The notes under the pieces are model-generated. The model was given only the letters and a program-made list of their open reading frames with translations. It made no database searches and was not told the origin of the DNA. Position numbers and translations under genes: made by a program. A DNA stretch of 64,000 bases from Deltaproteobacteria bacterium (GTDB lineage: Bacteria > Bdellovibrionota_B > Oligoflexia > Oligoflexales > Bog-1112), in the NCBI GenBank assembly GCA_020635195.1, contig JACKAG010000005.1:1-64000 (forward strand). Direction: 5' to 3'. Below, piece after piece: positions 8,597-16,306 of this stretch. The stretch's first letter is position 1. Every line of letters starts with the position of its first letter.

Positions 8597-9774
8597 GACT
8601 TCGATCCAATTTTTAATTGTGGAATGCTATGCTTTGCAACAAGAGCATGAATTTTTTGTCTGAGTCCGGAAATAGCTGCTTTATTTTTTAATCTGCTAAA
8701 GGAGCTACCTGCAATGTCTTGCCCTGCAACCTTACAGACATGTGTATATGAAGAAGTGTCTGATATCCTTCGGAAGGAATCCATATAGCATTCCCTATTT
8801 TTCACTGATTTTTCAGTCAGAAAAGAAAGAGACATTGCCATACGAAGTTCATCATTAATATTGATTGCATCATGATATGTTTCTGAAGCCAGAGCAATAC
8901 TTTTTTCAAATAAACCAAGATCCCAAAGGTATTTGAAAATATATATTTTCAAAGGAATTGTTTGCCACATATTGCAAAAATCTTTGCCTGTCAGGGCATC
9001 CGTCAAAGCATTCAGAGACTCCGTTGCCACATCTTTTTCCCCAGCTGCAATTAAAACCTCAATAAGCCTTAAACGGAAAATGGCTCTGTGGATCTCATTG
9101 CTATCAGATTTCAGGCAAGAAAGACAGATTTCTCCGGCTTCATCAAAGTTTTTTCTCGCCAGCAGATCTAAAATATGGGCTTCCTGAAAAAAGAATAAGC
9201 TATCGTAATACTTTATAATATTTTTATCTTTAAGCAGATCGTCGAAAATATTGTTTTTCAGATAATATTTAACACGTTCATATATACACGTGGTAATCAG
9301 AAGCCGTTTAGTTTCCTGAGTTAAACTTTCAAACGGTACAGATACATCCTGAATATTGATATCTGACCTTAAAAACCAATCAAAATCGGATATATTTTCA
9401 AGAACATGTCGACCATTTAAGTTCAGTCTCTTTAATCTGGAAAGATTAATTAAAGGCTGTACAGCAGAATCTATCAGACCAGAGACAGAGGGGAAACACA
9501 TATGCAGATTTTTATAAAAAGAAATGGATAAATTGCATATATCCCGGGCGCCGCTGCTATCACCAGTCAAAAAACAAATCAATGACAAATTGTTGATAAT
9601 CCGATCGAACCGGACTCTCTGCGTTTGCTTCAGATGAAAGTCACGATCAGAAAAATCAATGCTGTCAAATTGTTTACTTAGTTTCGATACCCATATATCA
9701 ACAGGAAGATACGATTCAATATCTTTAGCAACGCTAAGCAATTCCTGAACAGCTGTGAAGGGCTTCAAAATCAC
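8584..9774 (-). CDS. helical protein of unknown family within the RiPP operon
   Basis: I do not recognise this 396-residue protein. It has no signal peptide or membrane segment. It is almost entirely predicted helix, with Leu/Ala patterns reminiscent of TPR or other alpha-solenoid repeats, for example the pairs around residues 195-225 (FFQEAHILDLLARKNFDEAG) and 270-300. It lies 11 bases after the radical SAM gene and overlaps the YcaO gene, so it is cotranscribed with both enzymes. A scaffold, leader-binding or chaperone role would fit, as many RiPP enzymes need a recognition partner, but this is inference. Start choice is unsure: GTG at 9774 lies within AGGGAGTG, and TTG at 9768 has better spacing to GGGAG. 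Confidence 0.75.
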   Translation of the reverse strand: MILKPFTAVQELLSVAKDIESYLPVDIWVSKLSKQFDSIDFSDRDFHLKQTQRVRFDRIINNLSLICFLTGDSSGARDICNLSISFYKNLHMCFPSVSGLIDSAVQPLINLSRLKRLNLNGRHVLENISDFDWFLRSDINIQDVSVPFESLTQETKRLLITTCIYERVKYYLKNNIFDDLLKDKNIIKYYDSLFFFQEAHILDLLARKNFDEAGEICLSCLKSDSNEIHRAIFRLRLIEVLIAAGEKDVATESLNALTDALTGKDFCNMWQTIPLKIYIFKYLWDLGLFEKSIALASETYHDAININDELRMAMSLSFLTEKSVKNRECYMDSFRRISDTSSYTHVCKVAGQDIAGSSFSRLKNKAAISGLRQKIHALVAKHSIPQLKIGSKSWSQ

Positions 9775-9785
9775 TCCCTGGCAAT

Positions 9786-11135
9786 CTAAATGAGTTTTCT
9801 TTGCATCATGTAATACAAAAGCATTCTTTCTTTCATATTAAATTTGAATGATGGACAAGGAATAACTCCTTCTTCCCATTCCTTTGGACAATGTCCCCCG
9901 CAAGCAGGCAACATGACACATTCATGACAGGTGAATCGTTTTTCCTTTATTGATTGATTAACGCTCAGGAAAGGAATCCGTCTATCTTCTGCCATAAGGT
10001 TTTCAGACCTGACATCACCTATCTTATGAATTTCATTGCCCTCACTGTCCTTATATGTATCGACCAGGCTTAGCTCAGAGCAGCCGAAGATGCTTCCATA
10101 GGGATCAATCAGATAAGCATTTTCAGAAACGGCCATGCAAACCTGCGGTTTTCTCTTTGGCAGAGGTTCTATATGAAATCCGAGTTTCCTCATTTCAATA
10201 AACCAGTCTATTTCCCAGCCAGCAAATTCTGCTTTATCCGCCGCAAGTTCGTGAGCATCGTTTCCCCAGGAATGGATAGGAGCTACGTAGAAGTTTGCCT
10301 TTTTATGAACACCGTGATCAGCCATCTTTTTTAATAGTCTGGAAACACCGTCCCTGTTTCGATCATCTGTGTTACAGCGTATATTGAGCGAAAAATTCAG
10401 GTCATTTCGTTGAGCTATTTTGGTTATATTGCTGAAGATGATATCAAAACTTGGTTTTCCATCTTTCAGATGTCTCCTTTGATCATGCGCATCTTTGTCC
10501 CCATCAAGAGTGATATCAAAATGGGTTACTTTATGATCAACGACCAGCTTTTCAAAAAGTTTTGGATTCAACAACAGACCATTCGTTACGATTCCAGACC
10601 TGTACCTGAGATTTAGCTCCAATGCTAACTTCTGAAGCTGATCAGACAATTTTTGCAGGGCTGGCATACCTGAAAGAGGTTCCGCACCGAACCAGACTAT
10701 GTTGAGAACGGTGATCTGGCCTTTAGCTCTGGAAATCTGCCTCCGTGCAAAGTCAGTAATTTTATCCTGATCAGCGAGTGAAAGCATTTTTGATTTGTGA
10801 TTCTGGCCGCAATAATGGCAGCCAAGCGGACATGCCGCAGTAGGTTGAATAACGAGCTTAAAGACCCTGGAATCTTTTACCTGATTGGTGTTTTCATCAA
10901 GGACCGTGTTAAGTTCATCGCATTCCATATCCACCAGGATCATATCCTGCACAAGATTTTTAATTAGCTGATCTGGAATATCAGAAAAATCTCTTGTTTT
11001 TAGTCGATTATATAATTTTTGCGGAAGCAGCTTGAGAGTTGCCGAGCGGGTACTAAAGCATAACAATTGCTGTTCATCCGGGTGGGATGAACTGGATATA
11101 GATTCCGTCACGATATAATCAGAGAGCTTGTACAT
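9786..11135 (-). CDS. radical SAM/SPASM peptide-modifying enzyme
   Basis: This is a radical SAM enzyme of the SPASM (anSME-like) class, which modifies ribosomal peptides by thioether, C-C or other radical chemistry. The [4Fe-4S]-SAM site is CPLGCHYC (C102, C106, C109). The GGE-like motif reads WFGAEP. The SPASM region ends in a cysteine set at about C403, C406, C412, C416 and C427 (CHEC, ACGGHC, IPC), with further cysteines near 336 and 356 for auxiliary clusters. Residues 1-90 may be a leader-recognition (PqqD-like) region but are not clearly so. It is the first enzyme gene after the precursor gene, separated from it by a terminator-like hairpin. Confidence 0.95.
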   Translation of the reverse strand: MYKLSDYIVTESISSSSHPDEQQLLCFSTRSATLKLLPQKLYNRLKTRDFSDIPDQLIKNLVQDMILVDMECDELNTVLDENTNQVKDSRVFKLVIQPTAACPLGCHYCGQNHKSKMLSLADQDKITDFARRQISRAKGQITVLNIVWFGAEPLSGMPALQKLSDQLQKLALELNLRYRSGIVTNGLLLNPKLFEKLVVDHKVTHFDITLDGDKDAHDQRRHLKDGKPSFDIIFSNITKIAQRNDLNFSLNIRCNTDDRNRDGVSRLLKKMADHGVHKKANFYVAPIHSWGNDAHELAADKAEFAGWEIDWFIEMRKLGFHIEPLPKRKPQVCMAVSENAYLIDPYGSIFGCSELSLVDTYKDSEGNEIHKIGDVRSENLMAEDRRIPFLSVNQSIKEKRFTCHECVMLPACGGHCPKEWEEGVIPCPSFKFNMKERMLLYYMMQRKLI

Positions 11136-11148
11136 ATTCAGAACCTGG

Positions 11149-11175
11149 AAAAAAGGCCACCATATAGAGGCGACC
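11149..11175 (-). terminator. terminator/attenuator between RiPP precursor and enzyme genes
   Basis: Read on the minus strand, GGTCGCC (11175-11169) pairs with GGTGGCC (11161-11155) across a seven-base loop, with two G-T wobbles. A run of six T (11154-11149) follows. It ends just before the radical SAM start at 11135. A partial terminator here would let most transcripts stop after the short precursor gene and a minority read on into the enzymes. Confidence 0.65.
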
Positions 11176-11213
11176 TACCAAATGAAACAAGATGGATCGT
11201 AGAGGATCTGTGA

Positions 11214-11441
11214 TTAGCAGGATGTGTTGCAGGTTCCACCACCGCATCCACAACAATTGTGAGCCGGTGAAAAATCTGTGTCACCTTCAGAGATCGTTTC
11301 GACCTTGAAATCCTTTGTGCTCAGTTCTTCTGTGCTTAGTTCTTCGCTGTCATTTTTAGTTTCTGCATTCGATATTCCAGCAGTACCAATTAAAAGCAGA
11401 TTTGCTGCCGCAACAGATTTCAGTAGCTTTGACGTTTTCAT
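11214..11441 (-). CDS. RiPP precursor peptide with Sec signal and Cys/Gly-rich core
   Basis: The 75-residue product starts at the ATG at 11441, preceded by GGAG eight bases upstream. Residues 1-26 form a Sec signal peptide (MKTSKLLK, then a hydrophobic stretch ending SNA/ET). Residues 27-60 are acidic and leader-like, with a short repeat STEELSTKD. The last 13 residues, CCGCGGGTCNTSC, hold five cysteines (63, 64, 66, 71, 75), four glycines, two threonines and a serine: ideal substrates for YcaO heterocyclisation or radical thioether formation. The radical SAM, helical and YcaO genes follow on the same strand. A signal peptide on a RiPP precursor is unusual and implies modification in the cytoplasm followed by Sec export, as reported for bufferins. 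Mature product and role are unknown. Confidence 0.85.
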   Translation of the reverse strand: MKTSKLLKSVAAANLLLIGTAGISNAETKNDSEELSTEELSTKDFKVETISEGDTDFSPAHNCCGCGGGTCNTSC

Positions 11442-11520
11442 AATTACAACTCCATTATATTGGCCACCTGGTTGAATAACCCCGACCAAGAATCGATCGG
11501 AAATATCTATTGTTCAGATA

Positions 11521-11580
11521 CAAAAAAAACAATGGGAACATTTGCCCACCTATCAAGAGAAAAGAGGGGAAATATTCCCA
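11521..11580 (-). terminator. hairpin plus T-run, probable terminator of the upstream DUF2227-like gene
   Basis: The arms at 11533-11547 and 11566-11580 (TGGGAACATTTGCCC against GGGGAAATATTCCCA) pair at 13 of 15 positions around an 18-base loop. On the minus strand the stem is followed by ATTG and eight T (11529-11522). It lies about 145 bases after the stop at 11726 and before the precursor gene, so it would insulate the RiPP operon from upstream transcription. The RiPP promoter should then lie in 11442-11520. A TATAAT is present there at 11454-11459 on the minus strand but sits too close to the start codon to be convincing. Confidence 0.55.
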
Positions 11581-11725
11581 CTCAAATACTCAGGAAGCTT
11601 CTTTAAGAAGAGTGATAAGCTGATGTTTTTTTTACAGGCAATGACTCGCAAGAAATCAGGAAGCACAGAAAAAATAGCAGAAAACAAGACTCAAAAGAAA
11701 GGTCTTTTCAATCCGGAAAGATCCG

Positions 11726-12307
11726 TCATCGGATCAGGCTCCATTTTCTCGCCAGACTAAAGAGCAGATCTGAGATCAGGTGGAGAGTATCCGAAAAAAT
11801 CAGGCCACAGAAAAATCCAGCTGCCAGAGGCTGATTAGAGTGCAGCCAGAAAGTGCCCTCACGGATCAGCTCTCCTGTCACAACCTGGGCCTGCAAAATT
11901 CCACGAAGATCTGGTTGCTGAAAGAGCCAGTACAGAAGATTGATCGAAAAAAGGCTCAGAAAAGCCATCAGCCCCAGCCAGAGCAACCTGCTCAGCGTAC
12001 CCAGCACAATCATATGAGAGAGTTTCCGGTGAGCGAACATCCGGTGATAACCATACCAGAGCCAGCGAAAGCCACCCCAGGCCCTCTGGCTGTTGGACTG
12101 TTTCAGATCAAGATCGGGAGAAAGAAAACAGGACCCAAAGACAGCTCCACCACCAAAGGCAAGAATCTCCGGTTCTGACAAGCTTGTATAAAAATAGAGA
12201 AGAGGCAGAACAAGAACTGTCCCTGACAGATTGATCCGGTTGTGTACTTTTCCACTCGCCAAAGCCCTGTCGCCCTGTCTGACAGAAGTCAATGAGATCG
12301 GTCTCAC
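11726..12307 (-). CDS. DUF2227-like membrane protein with metal-binding type His/Asp motifs
   Basis: The 193-residue product resembles the DUF2227 (predicted metal-binding) membrane family. Near the N terminus is SGKVHNRINLS, with a His that is usually conserved. LSPDLDLKQSNSQRAWGGFRW follows the first hydrophobic stretch, and HRMFAHRKLSHMIVLGTLSRLLWL carries a His-rich pattern near the membrane. Three or four hydrophobic segments are present. The start shown is a GTG without a clear ribosome site, so the true N terminus may be a few codons off. It is transcribed alone, away from tyrS. Biochemical function is not known to me. Confidence 0.75.
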   Translation of the reverse strand: MRPISLTSVRQGDRALASGKVHNRINLSGTVLVLPLLYFYTSLSEPEILAFGGGAVFGSCFLSPDLDLKQSNSQRAWGGFRWLWYGYHRMFAHRKLSHMIVLGTLSRLLWLGLMAFLSLFSINLLYWLFQQPDLRGILQAQVVTGELIREGTFWLHSNQPLAAGFFCGLIFSDTLHLISDLLFSLARKWSLIR

Positions 12308-12613
12308 GCGCCGACCAGTCTTTTTTCATGTCTGATCCGACATCATCCTGCAGGATCGTCCCTTTATCTGTTCATAATAACAGCATATTCAATCGTCCGA
12401 TCACCCGCCAGCCTGTCCGAACGTTGTAGCTAAACATCCGGAAGATTGCAATGAGTATTATACTAATATTACAGTCTTCCTCGAGGCGTCCCCCTTGCAT
12501 CAGGAAGCCCTTCTTGCAGCTGACAGGCAAGATGAGTATGGTTAGCTGCCAATATGCCAGAGCCGGAATGTTATCCCTCTGCCTGGCCAGAAGTCTCTCA
12601 GCAGGAGAATAAC
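12308..12613. other. gene-free region between the DUF2227-like gene and tyrS
   Basis: About 300 bases separate these divergent genes. No convincing reading frame is seen. Possible promoter elements facing tyrS are TTGTAG at 12424-12429 with TGCAAT 17 bases later, and a TATTAT at 12456-12461, all weak. No T-box or other tRNA-sensing leader was recognised. One copy of the frequent word TCCGGA lies here (near 12437). Confidence 0.4.
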
Positions 12614-13843
12614 ATGAGCAGGATCACCCTGTCGCCTGAACGTCAGCTCAAGGAATTGCAGACCGGTACAGATGAGATCATCTCTCCGGGAGAACTGCTG
12701 AAAAAACTAAAAAAATCCTGGGAGAGCCAGGTTCCACTTACCGTCAAACTGGGTGCAGACCCTTCCTGCCCGGATCTGCATCTGGGCCATGCCGTCGTTC
12801 TGAATAAACTCAGACAGCTCCAGGAATTCGGACACCGGATCTGCTTTGTAATCGGTGATTTCACCGCAATGATTGGTGATCCGACAGGAAAGAGCAAAAC
12901 CAGGCCGCATTTATCGGCAGAAGAAGTCCGACAGAACGCTGAAACCTATAAGCAGCAGGTTTTCAAAATCCTCGATCCGGAAAAAACAGAGCTTCTCTGT
13001 AACAGTGAATGGCTGAACAAGTTAAGCCCGGCTGATATGATCCGCCTGCTGGCAAGCCGGACACTCCAGCAGATCATTGCCAGAGAAGATTTCGCCAGAC
13101 GCTATCAGGAGCAGTCTCCGATCCATCTCCACGAGCTGATTTATCCGGTAATGCAGGCCTATGACTCTGTCGTTCTGAAAGCTGATATTGAGCTTGGCGG
13201 AACCGATCAGAAATTCAACCTTCTTGTTGGCCGGGAAATGCAAAGACAGTCGGGCCAGGAACCACAGTGCCTGATCCTTTGCCCTTTACTGGAAGGGCTG
13301 GATGGGGTTCAGAAGATGTCCAAAAGCCTGAATAATTATATAGGACTAAACGATCAGCCTCACGACATATTCGGAAAGGTGATGTCGGTGTCTGATCAGC
13401 ATATGCTACGTTTTTTCGAGCTTTTGAGCCGAAAGGACACAGCTGCTCTGGCAACCATCCGGCAGGGACTCGGTGACGGGACTCTGCACCCGATGCAGGT
13501 CAAACAAGATCTTGCTCAGGAAATCGTATCCCACTACTGGGGATCAGAGGCAGCCGCTGCAGCCCGGACTCATTTCGAAACCGTTTTTTCGAAGCGAAGC
13601 CTGCCCGATGAACTGACAGAATTTCAGACAAGCCCCGGAAAAGACGGCATGATCAACCTGCCTGAGCTGCTGGTTTCCGTAGGATTCAGCGATTCAAAGT
13701 CAGCAGCCCGCAGGATTATGAAACAAAATGGCCTCCGCATCGACGGGCAAACTGTCAGCAGTGAAAACATCAGCCGTAACAGCGGAGAGACTTTTGTGCT
13801 CCGGCAGGGCAAACTAAAAATGATCCGGATTCTGGTCCGCTAA
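12614..13843 (+). CDS. tyrS: tyrosyl-tRNA synthetase
   Basis: This cytoplasmic class I synthetase charges tRNA-Tyr with tyrosine using ATP. The start is the ATG at 12614, preceded by AGGAG at seven bases; the frame is open for 20 more codons upstream but without a ribosome site. The 409-residue product shows the HIGH-type motif HLGH (56-59) within LGADPSCPDLHLGH, the tyrosine pocket region YPVMQAYDS and LGGTDQKFN, and KMSKS at 234-238. An S4 RNA-binding domain occupies the last ~65 residues. The LGADPSCPDLHLGH form and length match the TyrZ-like branch found in many proteobacteria. Confidence 0.97.
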   Translation: MSRITLSPERQLKELQTGTDEIISPGELLKKLKKSWESQVPLTVKLGADPSCPDLHLGHAVVLNKLRQLQEFGHRICFVIGDFTAMIGDPTGKSKTRPHLSAEEVRQNAETYKQQVFKILDPEKTELLCNSEWLNKLSPADMIRLLASRTLQQIIAREDFARRYQEQSPIHLHELIYPVMQAYDSVVLKADIELGGTDQKFNLLVGREMQRQSGQEPQCLILCPLLEGLDGVQKMSKSLNNYIGLNDQPHDIFGKVMSVSDQHMLRFFELLSRKDTAALATIRQGLGDGTLHPMQVKQDLAQEIVSHYWGSEAAAAARTHFETVFSKRSLPDELTEFQTSPGKDGMINLPELLVSVGFSDSKSAARRIMKQNGLRIDGQTVSSENISRNSGETFVLRQGKLKMIRILVR

Positions 13844-13862
13844 AGACAATAAATGTGCGAGA

Positions 13863-14312
13863 TCAATGTAAGGAGGATACAGGAACCGTCTCATCACCCG
13901 AAGGAGGTGGAATTTCTTCTGTTTCATCCACCTCTCCGTCAAAATCCAGATCATAAGCCCTGAATAAAACTCGCCCCCCGGGGTCGATCGCCTCCAGCAT
14001 ATCAAAGCGGCCATCATCATTCATGTCCCATGCCCGGAAAGCCAGCCTGCTCGAAAGACGGCGATTTCCCTGTAAGCGGTCTACCCAGACAGGAGTCATG
14101 GCAGGAAGTGGAAAGCTGTACTCTACAGTCTGGCCGATCCTCAGAACTTCCCGGACGGGAGCAGGCTCATCACCCATGAGGCTACCTTCCGGCAGGTGCG
14201 TACAGCCAGACAGACAGATCCATCCCAGCAGATACCGCCGAAGAGCTGCCACAGAGAAGAGGGGTTGAAAAAAGGTTCTGTTTTTCAGGGTCCGACGGGC
14301 CGGAAACAGCAT
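13863..14312 (-). CDS. lipoprotein with two EF-hand-like calcium-binding loops
   Basis: The N terminus is a long basic stretch followed by a hydrophobic segment and the lipobox LSGC (Cys at about residue 36), so the protein should be a lipid-anchored envelope protein. The C-terminal half has two loops of the DxNxDGxxD type, AWDMNDDGRFDMLE and AYDLDFDGEVDETEE, separated by about 25 residues, as in paired EF hands or dockerin-like calcium sites. The rest is not recognised. GAGG precedes the start by eight bases. It converges on tyrS and diverges from lepA. A structural or calcium-sensing role is inference only. Confidence 0.75.
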   Translation of the reverse strand: MLFPARRTLKNRTFFQPLFSVAALRRYLLGWICLSGCTHLPEGSLMGDEPAPVREVLRIGQTVEYSFPLPAMTPVWVDRLQGNRRLSSRLAFRAWDMNDDGRFDMLEAIDPGGRVLFRAYDLDFDGEVDETEEIPPPSGDETVPVSSLH

Positions 14313-14410
14313 TATCAGTAGCCTCAGAGTGCATCCTGAATTAAAAGAATACAGATGTTATATCGGTTTATTTGTACCTGTCATCAACCCCATCTGATTG
14401 TTGCCTGACT

Positions 14411-16213
14411 ATGTCTGATCCAAAATTTACAAGAAATTTCTCTATTATTGCCCACATAGACCACGGAAAATCCACACTGGCAGACCGTCTGATTGAAGTG
14501 ACAGGTGCCCTGACCCAGCGGGAAATGAAAGCCCAGGTCCTGGACTCCATGGATATCGAGCGGGAAAGAGGTATCACCATCAAAGCTCAGACCGCTTCTA
14601 TGTGCTATCGGGCAAAAGATGGTCAACAGTACCAGCTGAACCTGATTGATACTCCCGGGCATGTTGACTTCAGCTATGAAGTTTCCAGAAGTCTGGCAGC
14701 CTGTGAGGGTGCCCTGGTCATTGTCGATGCAGCTCAGGGAGTCGAGGCTCAGACTATTGCCAATGTCAATCTGGCCCTGCGTAATCAGCTGACCCTGATC
14801 CCGGTCGTTAATAAAATTGATCTGCCAAGCGCAGAGCCAGAGAGAGTTCTTGCAGAGATTGAAGATGAATTGGCTATTGAAGCAACTGACGCCGCCCTGG
14901 TTAGCGCCAAAAGCGGACAAGGGATAGCCGAGCTGCTTGAAATGATTGTCGCACGGATACCTCCTCCTGCTGATCGCCGGGATGAGCCTCTGAGAGCTCT
15001 GATCTTTGACTCCTGGTTTGATTCATATCTGGGTGCCGTGTCTCTGTGTCGGATTGTCTCCGGCAGGATCGAGCTACGTCAGCCCATCCGCATGATGTCC
15101 ACCGGGAAAGTCTTTGAAGTTCTGAAGCTGAGTAAACTAACACCCAAAGCCGTCGATGTCAGAGAACTCCTCTGCGGGGACGTCGGCCTGGTCTCAGGCT
15201 CTGTCAAAGAAATCGCCGACACACGGGTGGGCGATACCATCACAAGTCAGAAACAGCCCGCTCCGGATGCTCTGCCTGGTTTTGAACAGGCCAGACAGAT
15301 GGTCTTCGGCGGTATATTCCCTGTCGACTCAAGTGAGTATCAGAATCTGAAAACTGCCATTGAAAAACTCCAGCTCAACGACGCCAGTCTCGCCATTGAG
15401 GTAGAAAGTTCCAACGCCCTTGGTTTTGGCTTCCGGGTTGGTTTTCTTGGTCTCCTGCATATGGATATCATTCAGGAGAGGCTGGAGCGGGAATATGGTC
15501 TGGATCTCATTTTTACCGCACCTTCTGTCGTCTACAGGGTTTATCAGCTGAGCGGGGACATGCTGCTGGTGGAGAATCCGGCAAAACTACCTGACCCCAC
15601 AAAAATCGACCGGGTCGAGGAACCCTATGTCCGGATGACAATCCACACTCCGGAGGAGTATATCGGATCGATCCTGAAACTCCTGCAGGAACGGCGAGGT
15701 GTACAGCAAGGGCTGGAGTATTATAGCAACAAGAAAGTCGTCATCACCTACGAAATTCCCATGAATGAGATGATTTTTGACTTCCACGACAAGCTAAAGA
15801 GTATGACTCGTGGATATGCTTCCATGGATTATGAGCTGACAGGATATAAACCTGGCGACCTGGTCAAGCTGGATATCCTTGTCAATGCACATCCGGTTGA
15901 TGCACTGTCCTGCATTGTTCACAGATCTTATGCTGCCCACCGCGGAAGGGCTTTGTGCAAAAAACTCAGAGAGTCCCTTTCACGCCATATGTTCCAGATT
16001 GCCATTCAGGCCGCCATTGGCAGCAAAATTATCGCAAGAGAAACCCTCTCAGCTCTTCGTAAAGATGTCACAGCTAAGTGTTATGGTGGCGATATCAGCA
16101 GAAAGCGTAAGCTCCTGGAAAAGCAAAAAGAGGGGAAAAAACGGATGAAGTCTGTCGGAAATGTCGAGATCCCTCAGAAGGCATTTATGGCTATTCTCAG
16201 CCTGGATGACTAG
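14411..16213 (+). CDS. lepA: elongation factor 4 (LepA) GTPase
   Basis: LepA is a ribosome-associated translational GTPase that acts during initiation/elongation and back-translocation. The 600-residue product begins at the ATG at 14411, matching the conserved start FTRNFSIIAHIDHGKSTL with the P-loop at about residues 14-22. DTPGHVDF (G3) and NKIDLP (G4) are present. The LepA-specific C-terminal domain ends with RKLLEKQKEGKKRMKSVGNV and IPQKAFMAIL. In many proteobacteria lepA is followed by the signal peptidase gene lepB; that gene is not here. No good ribosome site precedes the start. Confidence 0.98.
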   Translation: MSDPKFTRNFSIIAHIDHGKSTLADRLIEVTGALTQREMKAQVLDSMDIERERGITIKAQTASMCYRAKDGQQYQLNLIDTPGHVDFSYEVSRSLAACEGALVIVDAAQGVEAQTIANVNLALRNQLTLIPVVNKIDLPSAEPERVLAEIEDELAIEATDAALVSAKSGQGIAELLEMIVARIPPPADRRDEPLRALIFDSWFDSYLGAVSLCRIVSGRIELRQPIRMMSTGKVFEVLKLSKLTPKAVDVRELLCGDVGLVSGSVKEIADTRVGDTITSQKQPAPDALPGFEQARQMVFGGIFPVDSSEYQNLKTAIEKLQLNDASLAIEVESSNALGFGFRVGFLGLLHMDIIQERLEREYGLDLIFTAPSVVYRVYQLSGDMLLVENPAKLPDPTKIDRVEEPYVRMTIHTPEEYIGSILKLLQERRGVQQGLEYYSNKKVVITYEIPMNEMIFDFHDKLKSMTRGYASMDYELTGYKPGDLVKLDILVNAHPVDALSCIVHRSYAAHRGRALCKKLRESLSRHMFQIAIQAAIGSKIIARETLSALRKDVTAKCYGGDISRKRKLLEKQKEGKKRMKSVGNVEIPQKAFMAILSLDD

Positions 16214-16218
16214 AGAAA

Positions 16219-16278
16219 ATCAGCTTGCCTCTGCTGACAAAGAGGAAACCGCCTGAGAGTTTCTCTGGCAAAGCTGAT
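16219..16278. repeat. long imperfect inverted repeat after lepA
   Basis: ATCAGCTTGCC (16219-16229) pairs with GGCAAAGCTGAT (16267-16278) with one bulge. Inside it, AGAGGAAAC (16241-16249) pairs with GTTTCTCT (16259-16266) with one bulge. Together they can form a tall two-part hairpin starting six bases after the lepA stop. There is no T-run on the plus strand, so it looks more like an RNA processing or stability element, or a weak terminator, than a classic intrinsic terminator. Confidence 0.5.
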
Positions 16279-16306
16279 ACAGCGGCATAACATATGAGGA
16301 CAGGAG

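Noticed and set aside
11454..11459. Perfect TATAAT (minus strand) as promoter of the RiPP precursor
   Set aside because: It lies directly against the ribosome site, so a transcript starting from it would lose GGAG; no -35 at proper spacing.
11542..11760. Plus-strand frame of 72 codons near the RiPP precursor, considered as a second peptide or immunity gene
   Set aside because: No ribosome site, it runs through the terminator arm and into the opposite-strand DUF2227-like gene, and its sequence has no signal or core features.
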